NCBI RefSeq assembly: GCF_010233585.1
Contig: NZ_CP045997.1
Location: forward strand, 8,829,487 to 8,893,486
Reading direction: 5' to 3'
Source: Spirosoma endbachense
Lineage (GTDB): Bacteria; Bacteroidota; Bacteroidia; Cytophagales; Spirosomataceae
Length of the DNA stretch: 64,000 nucleotides
A program made the position numbers and the translations under genes. The first letter of the stretch is position 1; each line of letters starts with the position of its first letter. The notes beneath the pieces were generated by a model. It ran no database searches, had not been told where the DNA came from, and was given only the letters and a program-made list of their open reading frames with translations. Positions 37,001-45,855 of this stretch are shown piece by piece.

Positions 37001-38650
37001 ATGAACTTATCCATTGTCAAAAAAACGGGGTTACTGGCACTATCTCTGCTAACCTTGTTTTCGTGTAAAGATGTGCTGGAAGAATATAACCCCAGTGGGT
37101 TAACCGCCGAAACCGTCTACACAACGCCCGAAGGTTTTGAAACACTGGTCAATGCCGCCTATACGTATCAACGCTGGTGGTATGGCAAAGAAGAAGGGTA
37201 TAACATTGCCGAAACTGGCACTGATATCTGGACGAGCGGATCGGGCGAGGTCTATCGGGATTTAACCCAATACCTGAACCTTCAGGGCAGTAATGCGGCC
37301 CTTACGAGTGAGTGGCGGGAGTTCTACGCGGCCATTAATCTGTGTAACGGGGGAATTAGCCGCATCGATAAAGCAGGTTTATCGGCGGCTTTACGGCCAG
37401 TTCGCGAAGGGGAGCTACGGTTTCTGCGGGCGTTTTATTACTGGCATATCGTTGAAACCTGGGGTGGTGTTCATTTCACCACCCAGGAAACGAACGGTAT
37501 TGTGGCGACGGCTAACCGGACTTCCGTTGAAACCATTTACAACCAGATTTTCGAGGATCTGAAGATTGCCGTAGCCAACCTGCCCGCTACGCAGCCTCAA
37601 TACGGTAAAGTGACAAAGGGAGCTGCTCAGGCGTTTCTGGCACGAATGTATCTGACTCGCGGCATGAACAAAGAAGCGCTGGAAATGGCGCAGGCCGTGC
37701 TGACGGGTAATTACGGCTACAAACTGGAAGCCAGCTATGCGGACTTGTGGAAAATGAGCAATATGAAGACCAAAGAGGCCATTTATGTCGTCGATTACTC
37801 CGTGAACCTGGCCATCAATGATCTCGTAAACACAACCTTCAATCCGTATGGCCATAGCCGGGGCAGCAACAATGGGCATCTGCTGTTTTTGATGAAGTAC
37901 GACGATCGGCCGGGCATGACACGCGATATTGCCAACGGGCGGCCATTCAACCGATACATGCCAACCCGGTTCCTGCTCGATCTGTATAGCGATGAGGATG
38001 CCCGCTACGAAGGTTCGTTTCAGCAGGTTTGGTTTGCTAACGCCACTTCGCGTCCGGCGGGTATGAACCTGGGTGATACGGCGGTGTATTGCACGAAAAA
38101 AGAAATTCCCGATGCGTTTGAAGCAACCCGGAAGTACCAGACCTACGACCGAAGTAAGATTTATAACGCCAACGGAACGGTAAAAGACAACCTGCGCTAC
38201 CCAACCTTGTCGAAGTTTATGGACCCGACGCGGGCTAGTTTGAATGAAGCACAAAGCGCTCGTGATGTATTCGTGATCCGGCTGGCCGAGGTGTACCTGA
38301 TTGCGGCCGAAGCCCAAATGAAACTGGGTAATTTGCAGGCTGCTGCCGATTACATCAACACCGTACGGTCACGGGCGGCCAAGCCGGGTAAAGCCGCTGC
38401 CATGCAGATTGCTTCGGCCCAGGTAACGCTTGATTTCATTTTGGATGAGCGGGCGCGTGAACTGGCAGGGGAGCAGATTCGCTGGTTCGATCTCAAACGA
38501 ACCGGAAAGCTGCTGGAGCGTGTTCGTGCCGATGCGCCTGATAATGCGGTCAATATTGTGGATTATCATGTGCTACGGCCTATTCCGCAAACGCAGTTGG
38601 ATGCTATTACCAACAAAACGGAGTTTACCCAAAATCAGGGTTATCAATAG
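37001..38650 (+). CDS. SusD/RagB surface lipoprotein (locus B)
   Basis: The 549-residue protein has a lipoprotein signal (LLALSLLTLFSCKDV) with the Cys as lipidation site. SusD landmarks are NPSGLTAETVYTTPEGFETLVNAAYTYQRWWYG, VREGELRFLRAFYYWHIVETWGGV and the C-terminal LDERARELAGEQIRWFDLKRTGKLLERV and FTQNQGYQ. It binds the substrate at the surface for the adjacent SusC. It is clearly paralogous to the locus C SusD (WYGK, LDERAREF, RTGKL). A very long palindrome follows its stop codon. Confidence 0.95.
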   Translation: MNLSIVKKTGLLALSLLTLFSCKDVLEEYNPSGLTAETVYTTPEGFETLVNAAYTYQRWWYGKEEGYNIAETGTDIWTSGSGEVYRDLTQYLNLQGSNAALTSEWREFYAAINLCNGGISRIDKAGLSAALRPVREGELRFLRAFYYWHIVETWGGVHFTTQETNGIVATANRTSVETIYNQIFEDLKIAVANLPATQPQYGKVTKGAAQAFLARMYLTRGMNKEALEMAQAVLTGNYGYKLEASYADLWKMSNMKTKEAIYVVDYSVNLAINDLVNTTFNPYGHSRGSNNGHLLFLMKYDDRPGMTRDIANGRPFNRYMPTRFLLDLYSDEDARYEGSFQQVWFANATSRPAGMNLGDTAVYCTKKEIPDAFEATRKYQTYDRSKIYNANGTVKDNLRYPTLSKFMDPTRASLNEAQSARDVFVIRLAEVYLIAAEAQMKLGNLQAAADYINTVRSRAAKPGKAAAMQIASAQVTLDFILDERARELAGEQIRWFDLKRTGKLLERVRADAPDNAVNIVDYHVLRPIPQTQLDAITNKTEFTQNQGYQ

Positions 38651-38662
38651 AATAGACAGGGA

Positions 38663-38728
38663 ACGCTGATCAGTAGGATTCAGAATGAATTTATCCGCGT
38701 AAATCATCTGAATCCTACTGATCAGCGT
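38663..38728. repeat. Long near-perfect palindrome after the locus B SusD
   Basis: The arms 38663-38684 and 38707-38728 pair perfectly over 22 bp (starting ACGCTGATCAG). Pairing continues inward for 7 more bp past two single-base bulges to a TCCGCG loop. There is no T-tract on either side, so it may be a dispersed palindromic element that also stops or stabilises the SusCD transcript. Confidence 0.75.
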
Positions 38729-38758
38729 ACTATCGCCTAGCTGGTGAATGATAAAACT

Positions 38759-40414
38759 ATGACGAAAAATCATCGATTCCTGGGCCTTGTGTTCTCAATA
38801 CTGGCTCCGTTTTCTGCTTCTGCGCAAACCGCTCCAGCCTATAGCTGGGCCAATCTTCCGAAAATAGCCCAGCCCGTTTTTCGGAAGGATACGGTAACGA
38901 TTATGGCGCATGGGGCAAAGCCGGATGGCGTTACACTGAACACCAGCGCGATCAATGCGGCTATTCTGGCGTGCAGCCAAAAAGGGGGCGGTGTGGTGCT
39001 GGTACCCGCTGGTTTATGGATCACCGGGCCGATTGAACTGAAAAGTAACGTCAATCTGCATCTAAAAAAGGCAGCAACCCTGTTGTTTACGACCGATAAA
39101 AGTCAATACGCCCTGGTTGAAGGCACCTACGAAGGCAAACGATCAGCCCGCAATCAATCCCCCCTCTCAGGTGCCAATCTGGAAAATGTGGCTATTACCG
39201 GTCAGGGCATTGTCGATGGAAATGGAGACGTATGGCGAGCCGTCCATAAAGGGCAGCTGACCGAAAGCCAGTGGCAGGAAAAAATAGCTTCGGGTGGTGT
39301 TCTGAAAGAGGATGGTAAAACCTGGTATCCAAGTGAGCAGTTCAAACGGGCCAGTACCGAAAACCGAAGCATGTTGCTGGTTGCCGGGAAAACTCCTCAG
39401 GATTTTGCGGATATGAAGGACGTGCTGCGACCGAATCTGGTGGTGCTGACCAATTGCAAAAAAGTACTGCTGGAAGGGGTCACGTTTCAGAATTCACCCG
39501 CCTGGTGCCTGCATCCGCTGATGTGTCAGGATCTGACGATTCGAAATGTTACCACCAAGAATCCGGAGTACGCGCACAACGGCGATGGTATGGATATTGA
39601 ATCCTGCAAGAACTTCCTGATCGAAGGTTGTACACTTGATGTGGGCGACGATGCCATTTGTATCAAATCAGGAAAGGACGAAGAAGGACGTAAACGCGGG
39701 ATGCCTACCGAGAATGGTATTATTCGGAATAATACGGTCTATAACGGGCACGGAGGTTTTGTTGTCGGTAGCGAAATGAGCGGAGGAGCACGCTATATCT
39801 TTGTCTACAACTGCACGTTTATGGGTACCGATAAGGGCCTGCGTTTCAAGTCGGTACGGGGGCGGGGTGGCGTAGTCGAGCATATCTATGCAAAAGATAT
39901 TTTCATGAAAGACATTGCGCAGGAAGCCATCTTCTTCGACATGTATTATTTCGTCAAGTTCGCTACTGATAGTGAGCGCGACGAGCGCCCGATCGTCAAT
40001 GAAGGTACGCCCGTTTTCCGGGATATGCATTTTGAGAACATTGTCTGTCATGGCGCAAAAAAGGGCGTTTTTATCCGTGGTTTACCCGAAATGGCGGTTA
40101 AAAATATTACGATGGACAGGCTGGTGCTTCAGGCGGATAAGGGCGTAGAGTTAATCGATGCGAGTGGTATTCGATTCAAAAATGTACAGTTGATCACCAA
40201 AAGCACAAAGCCCGTTATTCTGGTTGACAACAGCAGTGATCTAACGTTCGACACGATCCAATACGATCCCCAGGCCAGTTTACTGTTTTCTATAAATGGC
40301 GAACGGACTCAGGGCATTCAGGTGAAAAACACGGATGTTGCTAAAGCCCAGACCAGGGCGGAGTTTAACAAGGGTGCCCTGGAAAAGAATCTGATCCTGT
40401 CTTCAACAAAATGA
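38759..40414 (+). CDS. GH28 polygalacturonase
   Basis: The 551-residue exported enzyme has a signal peptide (LGLVFSILAPFSASAQ) and the right-handed beta-helix of GH28. The catalytic landmarks are present: NGDGMDIE (about 273-280), VGDDAICIKSG (GDD about 295), GHGGFVVGSE (about 329) and GLRFKSVRGRGG (RxK about 361). It hydrolyses alpha-1,4 bonds of galacturonans. The size and gene context fit an exo-type periplasmic enzyme, but that is inference. A GTG five codons upstream is a less likely start. It heads the enzyme cluster of locus B and is followed by a stem-loop that includes its stop codon. Confidence 0.94.
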   Translation: MTKNHRFLGLVFSILAPFSASAQTAPAYSWANLPKIAQPVFRKDTVTIMAHGAKPDGVTLNTSAINAAILACSQKGGGVVLVPAGLWITGPIELKSNVNLHLKKAATLLFTTDKSQYALVEGTYEGKRSARNQSPLSGANLENVAITGQGIVDGNGDVWRAVHKGQLTESQWQEKIASGGVLKEDGKTWYPSEQFKRASTENRSMLLVAGKTPQDFADMKDVLRPNLVVLTNCKKVLLEGVTFQNSPAWCLHPLMCQDLTIRNVTTKNPEYAHNGDGMDIESCKNFLIEGCTLDVGDDAICIKSGKDEEGRKRGMPTENGIIRNNTVYNGHGGFVVGSEMSGGARYIFVYNCTFMGTDKGLRFKSVRGRGGVVEHIYAKDIFMKDIAQEAIFFDMYYFVKFATDSERDERPIVNEGTPVFRDMHFENIVCHGAKKGVFIRGLPEMAVKNITMDRLVLQADKGVELIDASGIRFKNVQLITKSTKPVILVDNSSDLTFDTIQYDPQASLLFSINGERTQGIQVKNTDVAKAQTRAEFNKGALEKNLILSSTK

Positions 40415-40499
40415 GGTCATAAACCGAAGCCTTTTTCGGAGAATTTGGTATCGTGCTATTGGCCCTTTTCGTTTTTATCCCACCACTTATGACCTCATT
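40410..40499 (+). terminator. Stem-loop overlapping the GH28 stop codon
   Basis: AATGAGGTCATAA (40410-40422), which contains the stop codon, pairs perfectly with TTATGACCTCATT (40487-40499). The 64-base loop holds a smaller hairpin CCGAA/TTCGG (40424-40439) followed by T-rich sequence. Confidence 0.6.
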
Positions 40500-40601
40500 C
40501 TGACAGGATTCCAGCTTATCTGGCCGGTGTTCGACCATGTCTATCAAACAGCTGAAATTAGAAAGAGTATAGGGCCTGTTAAACGTTCTATTTAATCTCA
40601 A

Positions 40602-41609
40602 ATGAAACAACTGCTTCTACTTAGTTGCCTGCTGGTCTGTACAAGTCATGTATGGAGCCAGACAACGCCACCCGCTACGTATCCGTCTTCGTTTACGGTT
40701 GCTCAGGACGGGAGCGGCAATTTCAAAACCATTCAGGAAGCAGTCAATAGCTTTCGCGATCATTCACAGGTTCGGGTAACACTTTACGTTAAAAATGGCG
40801 TCTACGCCGAAAAACTCGTCATTCCTTCCTGGAAACCCAACATTCATGTCATTGGGGAAAGCAAAGAAGGCGTTGTGATCACCGGCAACGACTATTCGGG
40901 TAAAGCCTATCCTGGGGGCAACGACTGGACCGGTAAAGACAAATACAGTACCTATACATCCTATACCGTGCTGGTCGACGCACCGGATATTATTCTGGAA
41001 AACCTGACCATCCGAAACACCGCCGGGCGTGTTGGGCAGGCTGTCGCACTGCATGTGGAGGGTGATCGGTTTGTCTGCAAAAACTGCATCCTGTCCGGCA
41101 ATCAGGATACGCTGTATGCCGCTGCTGAAGGGAGTCGCCAGTATTACGAAAACTGTTTTATTGAAGGGACTACCGACTTTATTTTCGGGAAATCGATCTC
41201 CGTTTTTCAATCGTGCACGATCAAAAGCCTGTCCGATTCATTCATTACGGCAGCGGCTACACCAGGGTATCAGCGCTACGGATTCGTTTTTTTTGATTGC
41301 AAACTGATCGCCGACCAGGCCGCTAAAAAAGTCTATCTGGGTCGTCCCTGGCGACCGAATGCCAAAACGATATTCATTCGAACCGATATGGGTGACCATA
41401 TTTTGCCCGTAGGTTGGGACAACTGGGGTAATCCGGCCAATGAAAAGACCGTATTATATGCTGAATACGGGAATACCGGAGCCGGAGGGAATTCATCGAA
41501 ACGGACAGTATGGTCAAAAAATTTGACGGATAAAGAGGCCAGCACCTATACACTAGCAACCATTTTTTCTGAAAAATCGGTCTGGTTGCCTAACGCAGCC
41601 CGTCCCTAA
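40602..41609 (+). CDS. CE8 pectin methylesterase
   Basis: The 335-residue exported enzyme removes methyl groups from homogalacturonan, giving pectate and methanol. The signal peptide is LLLLSCLLVCTSHVWSQ. Family motifs are present: SGNQDTLYAAAEG (catalytic Asp), GTTDFIFGKS (second Asp) and YLGRPWRPNAKT (Arg), on a beta-helix beginning FTVAQDGSGNFKTIQEAVNS. It follows GH28 and is followed after 4 bases by the GH43 gene, so these are co-transcribed. Its product is the substrate form preferred by the GH28 enzyme. Confidence 0.95.
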   Translation: MKQLLLLSCLLVCTSHVWSQTTPPATYPSSFTVAQDGSGNFKTIQEAVNSFRDHSQVRVTLYVKNGVYAEKLVIPSWKPNIHVIGESKEGVVITGNDYSGKAYPGGNDWTGKDKYSTYTSYTVLVDAPDIILENLTIRNTAGRVGQAVALHVEGDRFVCKNCILSGNQDTLYAAAEGSRQYYENCFIEGTTDFIFGKSISVFQSCTIKSLSDSFITAAATPGYQRYGFVFFDCKLIADQAAKKVYLGRPWRPNAKTIFIRTDMGDHILPVGWDNWGNPANEKTVLYAEYGNTGAGGNSSKRTVWSKNLTDKEASTYTLATIFSEKSVWLPNAARP

Positions 41610-41613
41610 ACGT

Positions 41614-43320
41614 ATGAATTCGGTACGCATCATTAGTTTCTTTTTTCTGTCAACAGTTACGGCTGTAGCCCAGACCCCCCGACCGAAACCGGCTTCAACC
41701 GAGGCTGAAACGCCCTATGTTTCGAAGGTATGGGTCGCCGATTTAGGGAATGGAACGTACAAAAACCCGGTCCTGAACGCGGATTATTCCGATCCGGATG
41801 CCTGCCGGTCGGGCGACGACTATTACCTGGTCGCATCCAGTTTCGATGCCATTCCGGGATTGCCCATTCTGCACTCGAAGGATCTGGTCAACTGGACCCT
41901 TATTGGCCACGCGCTGAAACGTCAGCCGCCATTCGAGCATTTCGAGAAAACCCAGCACGGTAATGGGGTATGGGCTCCTGCTATCCGTTATCACAACAAC
42001 GAGTTCTACATCTATTACCCGGACCCTGATTTCGGGATCTACCTGACTAAAGCGACCAACCCGGCTGGACCCTGGTCGGAGCCGGTACTGGTGGAGGGTG
42101 GCAAGGGGCTGATTGACCCTTGTCCGCTTTGGGACGACAACGGGCAGGTTTATCTGGTACACGGATGGGCCGGTAGCAGGGCCGGTATAAAAAGCATTCT
42201 TACCGTCAAAAAACTGAATGCCGAAGGGACCAAAGTGCTGGATGAGGGCGTCATCGTCTATGACGGTCACGAAACGGACCCAACCATCGAAGGACCGAAG
42301 ATTTATAAACGCAATGGCTATTACTACATCTTCGCCCCGGCGGGTGGTGTGCCTACGGGTTGGCAACTTGTGCTCCGGTCAAAGGAAATTTATGGGCCAT
42401 ACGAACGAAAAGTGGTGATGGACCAGGGTAAAAGCCCGATCAATGGCCCGCATCAGGGGGCCTGGGTCGATACGAAGCCGGTCAATGGCAAGCCCGGCGA
42501 AGACTGGTTTTTGCATTTTCAGGATAAGGAAGCCTACGGTCGGGTTGTGCATCTGCAACCGATGAAGTGGGTAAACGACTGGCCGGTTATCGGTATTGAT
42601 GCCGACGGCGATGGCAAAGGAGAACCCGTATTAACGTATAAAAAACCAACCATAGCAGGGTCGTCGCCGGGCAAAGAATTTCCAGTTAGTACACCCGTCG
42701 AATCGGACGAGTTCAGTTCAACGATGTTGGGACGCCAGTGGCAGTGGCAGGCCAATCCGAAAGGTACCTGGGGAACGACAAGCAACCAGGGTTTTCTGCG
42801 ACTATATTCCTACAAGGCACCTGAGGAAATCAAAAACAACTGGGATGTGCCAAACCTGTTGTTGCAGAAGTTTCCGGCCGAGCGGTTTATGGCAACCACG
42901 AAGCTAACCTTTAAGCCGAATCCGAAGCTGGAAAACGAACGGACTGGATTGATCATCATGGGTTTAAGCTATGCGAATCTAGTTCTAAAAAGCGGTAAGG
43001 ATGGTGTCAACCTGGTGTATGGCGTCTGTAAAAAGGCGTCGGAAGGAAAACCGGAAGTCGAAACCGTGATTGCTAAAATTAACGCCGGAAGTCCGGTATA
43101 TCTCCGTGTGGTGGTGACTGAGGGGGCCAGGTGCCAGTTCAGTTACAGTCTTGACGGGCAGAATTTTACCAAAACCGGTGATCCGTTTCAGGCGGAAGTA
43201 GGGCGCTGGATCGGCGCTAAAATGGGTATCTTCTGTACCCGGACCACCCAGATCAACGATTCGGGCTATGCCGACTTCGACTGGTTTCGGGTCGAATCCG
43301 TACCCACGGAAAATCCATGA
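41614..43320 (+). CDS. GH43 family glycosidase with C-terminal beta-sandwich
   Basis: The 568-residue exported enzyme has a five-bladed propeller with the three GH43 acids: Asp in NADYSDPDACRSGDDYYLVASS, a second Asp in LIDPCPLWDDNGQVYLVHGW and Glu in TIEGPKIYKRNGYYYIFAP. From about residue 365 a beta-xylosidase-type C-terminal domain follows (SDEFSSTMLGRQWQWQANPKG, RTGLIIMGLSYANLVL). It probably acts on xylose or arabinose side chains of pectin. A signal sequence is present (IISFFFLSTVTAVAQ). It begins 4 bases after the CE8 gene and is followed after 42 bases by the GH88/GH105 gene. Confidence 0.93.
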   Translation: MNSVRIISFFFLSTVTAVAQTPRPKPASTEAETPYVSKVWVADLGNGTYKNPVLNADYSDPDACRSGDDYYLVASSFDAIPGLPILHSKDLVNWTLIGHALKRQPPFEHFEKTQHGNGVWAPAIRYHNNEFYIYYPDPDFGIYLTKATNPAGPWSEPVLVEGGKGLIDPCPLWDDNGQVYLVHGWAGSRAGIKSILTVKKLNAEGTKVLDEGVIVYDGHETDPTIEGPKIYKRNGYYYIFAPAGGVPTGWQLVLRSKEIYGPYERKVVMDQGKSPINGPHQGAWVDTKPVNGKPGEDWFLHFQDKEAYGRVVHLQPMKWVNDWPVIGIDADGDGKGEPVLTYKKPTIAGSSPGKEFPVSTPVESDEFSSTMLGRQWQWQANPKGTWGTTSNQGFLRLYSYKAPEEIKNNWDVPNLLLQKFPAERFMATTKLTFKPNPKLENERTGLIIMGLSYANLVLKSGKDGVNLVYGVCKKASEGKPEVETVIAKINAGSPVYLRVVVTEGARCQFSYSLDGQNFTKTGDPFQAEVGRWIGAKMGIFCTRTTQINDSGYADFDWFRVESVPTENP

Positions 43321-43362
43321 TCAATATCCCGATTCCCCTAGTCATTCAATACAACCGCTCGA

Positions 43363-44595
43363 ATGGAAGACGTTAAAAAAGCCAAACAAATACATCCTGT
43401 GAGACTATTTTTTCTCTGGGTAGTATTGCTAGCCTCATTGAAGGCATCCGTTTTGGCGCAGCAAACCAGAACATCTGCTGAAACGAATGTGCCCTGGTCG
43501 GTGCGTATGGCAGATTCCGATATGGGCCGGAATCCGAAAGGGTGGATGCTTGATTTTTCGAAAGTACCCCGCTGGGGTTATTGTAACGGGTTGGTATGCA
43601 GTTCGCTTGAAAAATTGTGGCGACAGACCCATACGGAAAAATACTACGATTATATCAAGGAATACGCCGACGATATGATCAATCTGGACGGTAGCATAAA
43701 AACCTACACCCTGAGTCAGTACAACATCGATGCTGTTAACTCCGGGAAAATTCTGTTTGCCTTATACGAGCGCACGCATGACCCCAAGTATGAAAAAGCC
43801 ATCCGACTATTACGCAGCCAGATGCTCACGCATCCGCGTACGAGTGAGGGCGGGTTCTGGCATAAAAAGCATTACCCGCACCAGATGTGGCTCGATGGGT
43901 TATACATGGCATCGCCGTTTCTGGCTCAGTACGCGCAGGTTTTCAATGAACCCGAGTTATTTGCTGACGTAGCCAATCAAATCCGGCTAATTGACGTGCA
44001 CAACAAAGATCCGAAAACTGGGCTCTATTACCACGGTTGGGATGAAAGCAAACAGCAGCGTTGGGCGGACAGGGAAACCAGCAAATCACCGCACGTGTGG
44101 GGGCGCGGCATGGGCTGGTACGCCATGACCTTAGTGGATGTGCTCGACTATTTTCCGGCAGATCATCCTCAGCGGGAACAGATTCTGGAAATTACCCGGA
44201 ACCTGGCGCAAACACTGGCGACCTATCAGGATTCGCCAACCGGGCTTTGGTATCAGGTGATGGACGTCGGCAAACAGGATGGCAATTACGTTGAATCGTC
44301 GGCCTCGACCATGTTTGTCTATTTTTTGATGAAAGCTACCCGGAAGGGCTATATTGACCCGAAATACAAAGACGTTGCCCAAAAGGGGTACAATGGCATT
44401 TTAACGCATTTTATCAAAACACAGCCTACGGGTGTTGTAACGATCACGGATGCCTGTGCAGGAGCTGGTTTGGGTGGCACGCCTTATCGCGATGGGTCTT
44501 ACGAATACTATTGTCAGGAAGCGAAACGGGATAATGACCCCAAATCTGTTGGCCCTTTTATCCTGCTGGCGCTTGAGTTTGAGGGCGAAAAGTAG
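43363..44595 (+). CDS. GH88/GH105 unsaturated glycuronyl hydrolase
   Basis: The 410-residue protein is an alpha6/alpha6 barrel enzyme of the GH88/GH105 type, which removes the unsaturated uronic acid left at the non-reducing end by pectate lyases. Recognisable segments are WGYCNGLVCSSLEKLW, the active-site MWLDGLYMASPFLAQYA with Asp, HVWGRGMGWYAMTLVDVLDYFP and the C-terminal GTPYRDGSYEYYCQE. A signal peptide (LFFLWVVLLASLKASVLAQ) places it in the periplasm. It is the last enzyme gene of the locus B run. No polysaccharide lyase that would make its substrate is present in the window. Confidence 0.92.
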   Translation: MEDVKKAKQIHPVRLFFLWVVLLASLKASVLAQQTRTSAETNVPWSVRMADSDMGRNPKGWMLDFSKVPRWGYCNGLVCSSLEKLWRQTHTEKYYDYIKEYADDMINLDGSIKTYTLSQYNIDAVNSGKILFALYERTHDPKYEKAIRLLRSQMLTHPRTSEGGFWHKKHYPHQMWLDGLYMASPFLAQYAQVFNEPELFADVANQIRLIDVHNKDPKTGLYYHGWDESKQQRWADRETSKSPHVWGRGMGWYAMTLVDVLDYFPADHPQREQILEITRNLAQTLATYQDSPTGLWYQVMDVGKQDGNYVESSASTMFVYFLMKATRKGYIDPKYKDVAQKGYNGILTHFIKTQPTGVVTITDACAGAGLGGTPYRDGSYEYYCQEAKRDNDPKSVGPFILLALEFEGEK

Positions 44596-44667
44596 AGGAA
44601 GGAATAATATACGGGTCCCTAAAGTGGTGGCCCCGTATTGACGAGTGGCGGTCTCCGTGGCGTTGTG

Positions 44668-44735
44668 CTGTGGTGTCAGATATAAGTAGGTTTTAAGAAA
44701 CCTACCATGTCGGTTATAAGTAACCGACATCACAG
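44668..44735. repeat. Multi-hairpin structure with GTCGGTTA-type palindrome
   Basis: Two hairpins with the same TAAG loop, GTAGGTTT/AAACCTAC (44686-44705) and ATGTCGGTTA/TAACCGACAT (44707-44730), lie inside CTGTGGTGTC (44668-44677) and GACATCACAG (44726-44735), which can pair instead as an outer stem. It resembles the repeats at 60747 and 63156. Confidence 0.65.
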
Positions 44736-44815
44736 TACATCGGCAGAAGGAAGCCTTTTCTGGGCTGATGTATTTCATTGTGAGAATTGATCATTCATAT
44801 CAGTGTTGAATTTGA

Positions 44816-44823
44816 TAGCTTTG
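44816..44823 (+). promoter_or_regulatory. Candidate -7 box for the beta-propeller-like gene
   Basis: TAGCTTTG matches TAnnTTTG exactly, 43 bases before the ATG at 44867. It lies within an inverted repeat GTTGAAT (44804-44810) and ATTCAAC (44825-44831), which could be an operator. Confidence 0.5.
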
Positions 44824-44866
44824 GATTCAACTTATACTTTACCCGAATAAGCAACGCGTTTAACGC

Positions 44867-45820
44867 ATGAAAAAGAATTTCACCACCAGCTTGCTCTCCG
44901 CCTTTTTACTGCTGTTGTATCTGCATTGTGCCGCCCAGCCTTCCAACGGTAGTTACGCATCCCGGCAGATGCTGTTACGCGATGAGGGACTCTCCAAATT
45001 GAATTACATCAATCTGGCTCACCCCGAACGAAACTATTTTGTGGCCGTTCCGGCTGGTCGGGATCTGCAACTGATAGGGCAGGGGAGAGTGATGATCGGC
45101 ACCGGTAAGGGCTACGAAGAACGGGATATCAAAACGGGAGACAAAGTAGCCGAGCTGACCACATACGACGGAACGATTGCGGCCCGGCGCTTACGCAATG
45201 GCCATACAATGCTGGTGGGTTTAAACTGGCAGGGGAAAAAAGGCATCGTATTGCTTGAACTGGATCAGAAACAGACGGTGCAACGAACCATTAATTATCC
45301 AGACTTTACGTATGTCCGGCTTATTCGCGAAACGGCCGACGGCAATTTCCTGCTCACTTCTAATGACCGGGTGATTGAAGGTAAACCCGATGGTTCTATC
45401 GCCTGGCAGGCTCAGCTGACGAAACAGGACAAAGCGCAGCATGCCTGGCAGGCCCAGCGACTCGGTAACGGCAATACATTGGTGAGCGGAGGTTATTCGG
45501 CTAATTTCCAGCAATTCGACAGGAAAGGAGCTTTTGTTGATAGCATAAGCGGCCCACCCGATGTCAATCCTCACTTTTTTTCTGGTTTTCAGATATTGAC
45601 GAATGGAAACTGGGTAGTTGCAAACTGGCAGGGACACGGGCCAGATCACGGAGCCAGTGGTACGCAGATTCTGGAATACACTCCGGCTGGTAAACTGGTC
45701 TGGTCGTGGAAACAGGATGCTAAACAGCAGTCGTCTATACAGGGTGTTTTAGTCCTGGACGGACTGGATCTGAACCGATTGCACATAGAGGATGCTCAGG
45801 GACGGCTGGTGCCGAATTAA
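44867..45820 (+). CDS. Exported beta-propeller-like protein (PQQ/BamB-type repeats)
   Basis: The 317-residue protein has a signal peptide (LLSAFLLLLYLHCAAQ) and repeated strands of the form RLRNGHTMLVGLN, ETADGNFLLTSNDRVIEGKPDGSIAWQ and RLGNGNTLVSGGY, then LTNGNWVVANWQGHG and EYTPAGKLVWSWK. This is a seven-bladed-propeller pattern like PQQ-binding or BamB-type proteins. No catalytic residues are evident. It sits after the pectin enzyme genes and before two convergent esterase genes, so it could belong to locus B, but the repeats at 44668-44735 lie between. A TAGCTTTG exact -7 box at 44816-44823 suggests its own promoter. Confidence 0.75.
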   Translation: MKKNFTTSLLSAFLLLLYLHCAAQPSNGSYASRQMLLRDEGLSKLNYINLAHPERNYFVAVPAGRDLQLIGQGRVMIGTGKGYEERDIKTGDKVAELTTYDGTIAARRLRNGHTMLVGLNWQGKKGIVLLELDQKQTVQRTINYPDFTYVRLIRETADGNFLLTSNDRVIEGKPDGSIAWQAQLTKQDKAQHAWQAQRLGNGNTLVSGGYSANFQQFDRKGAFVDSISGPPDVNPHFFSGFQILTNGNWVVANWQGHGPDHGASGTQILEYTPAGKLVWSWKQDAKQQSSIQGVLVLDGLDLNRLHIEDAQGRLVPN

Positions 45821-45855
45821 TGGGTACGTGTATTCTATAAAGCACTGTAACTGGC

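Noticed and set aside
37415..38317. A 300-residue minus-strand open frame within the locus B SusD
   Set aside because: It is antisense to a well-supported SusD gene, with no domain signature and biased composition expected from the opposite strand.
41743..42366. A 207-residue minus-strand open frame within GH43
   Set aside because: It overlaps a clear GH43 catalytic region on the other strand and lacks any family signature.
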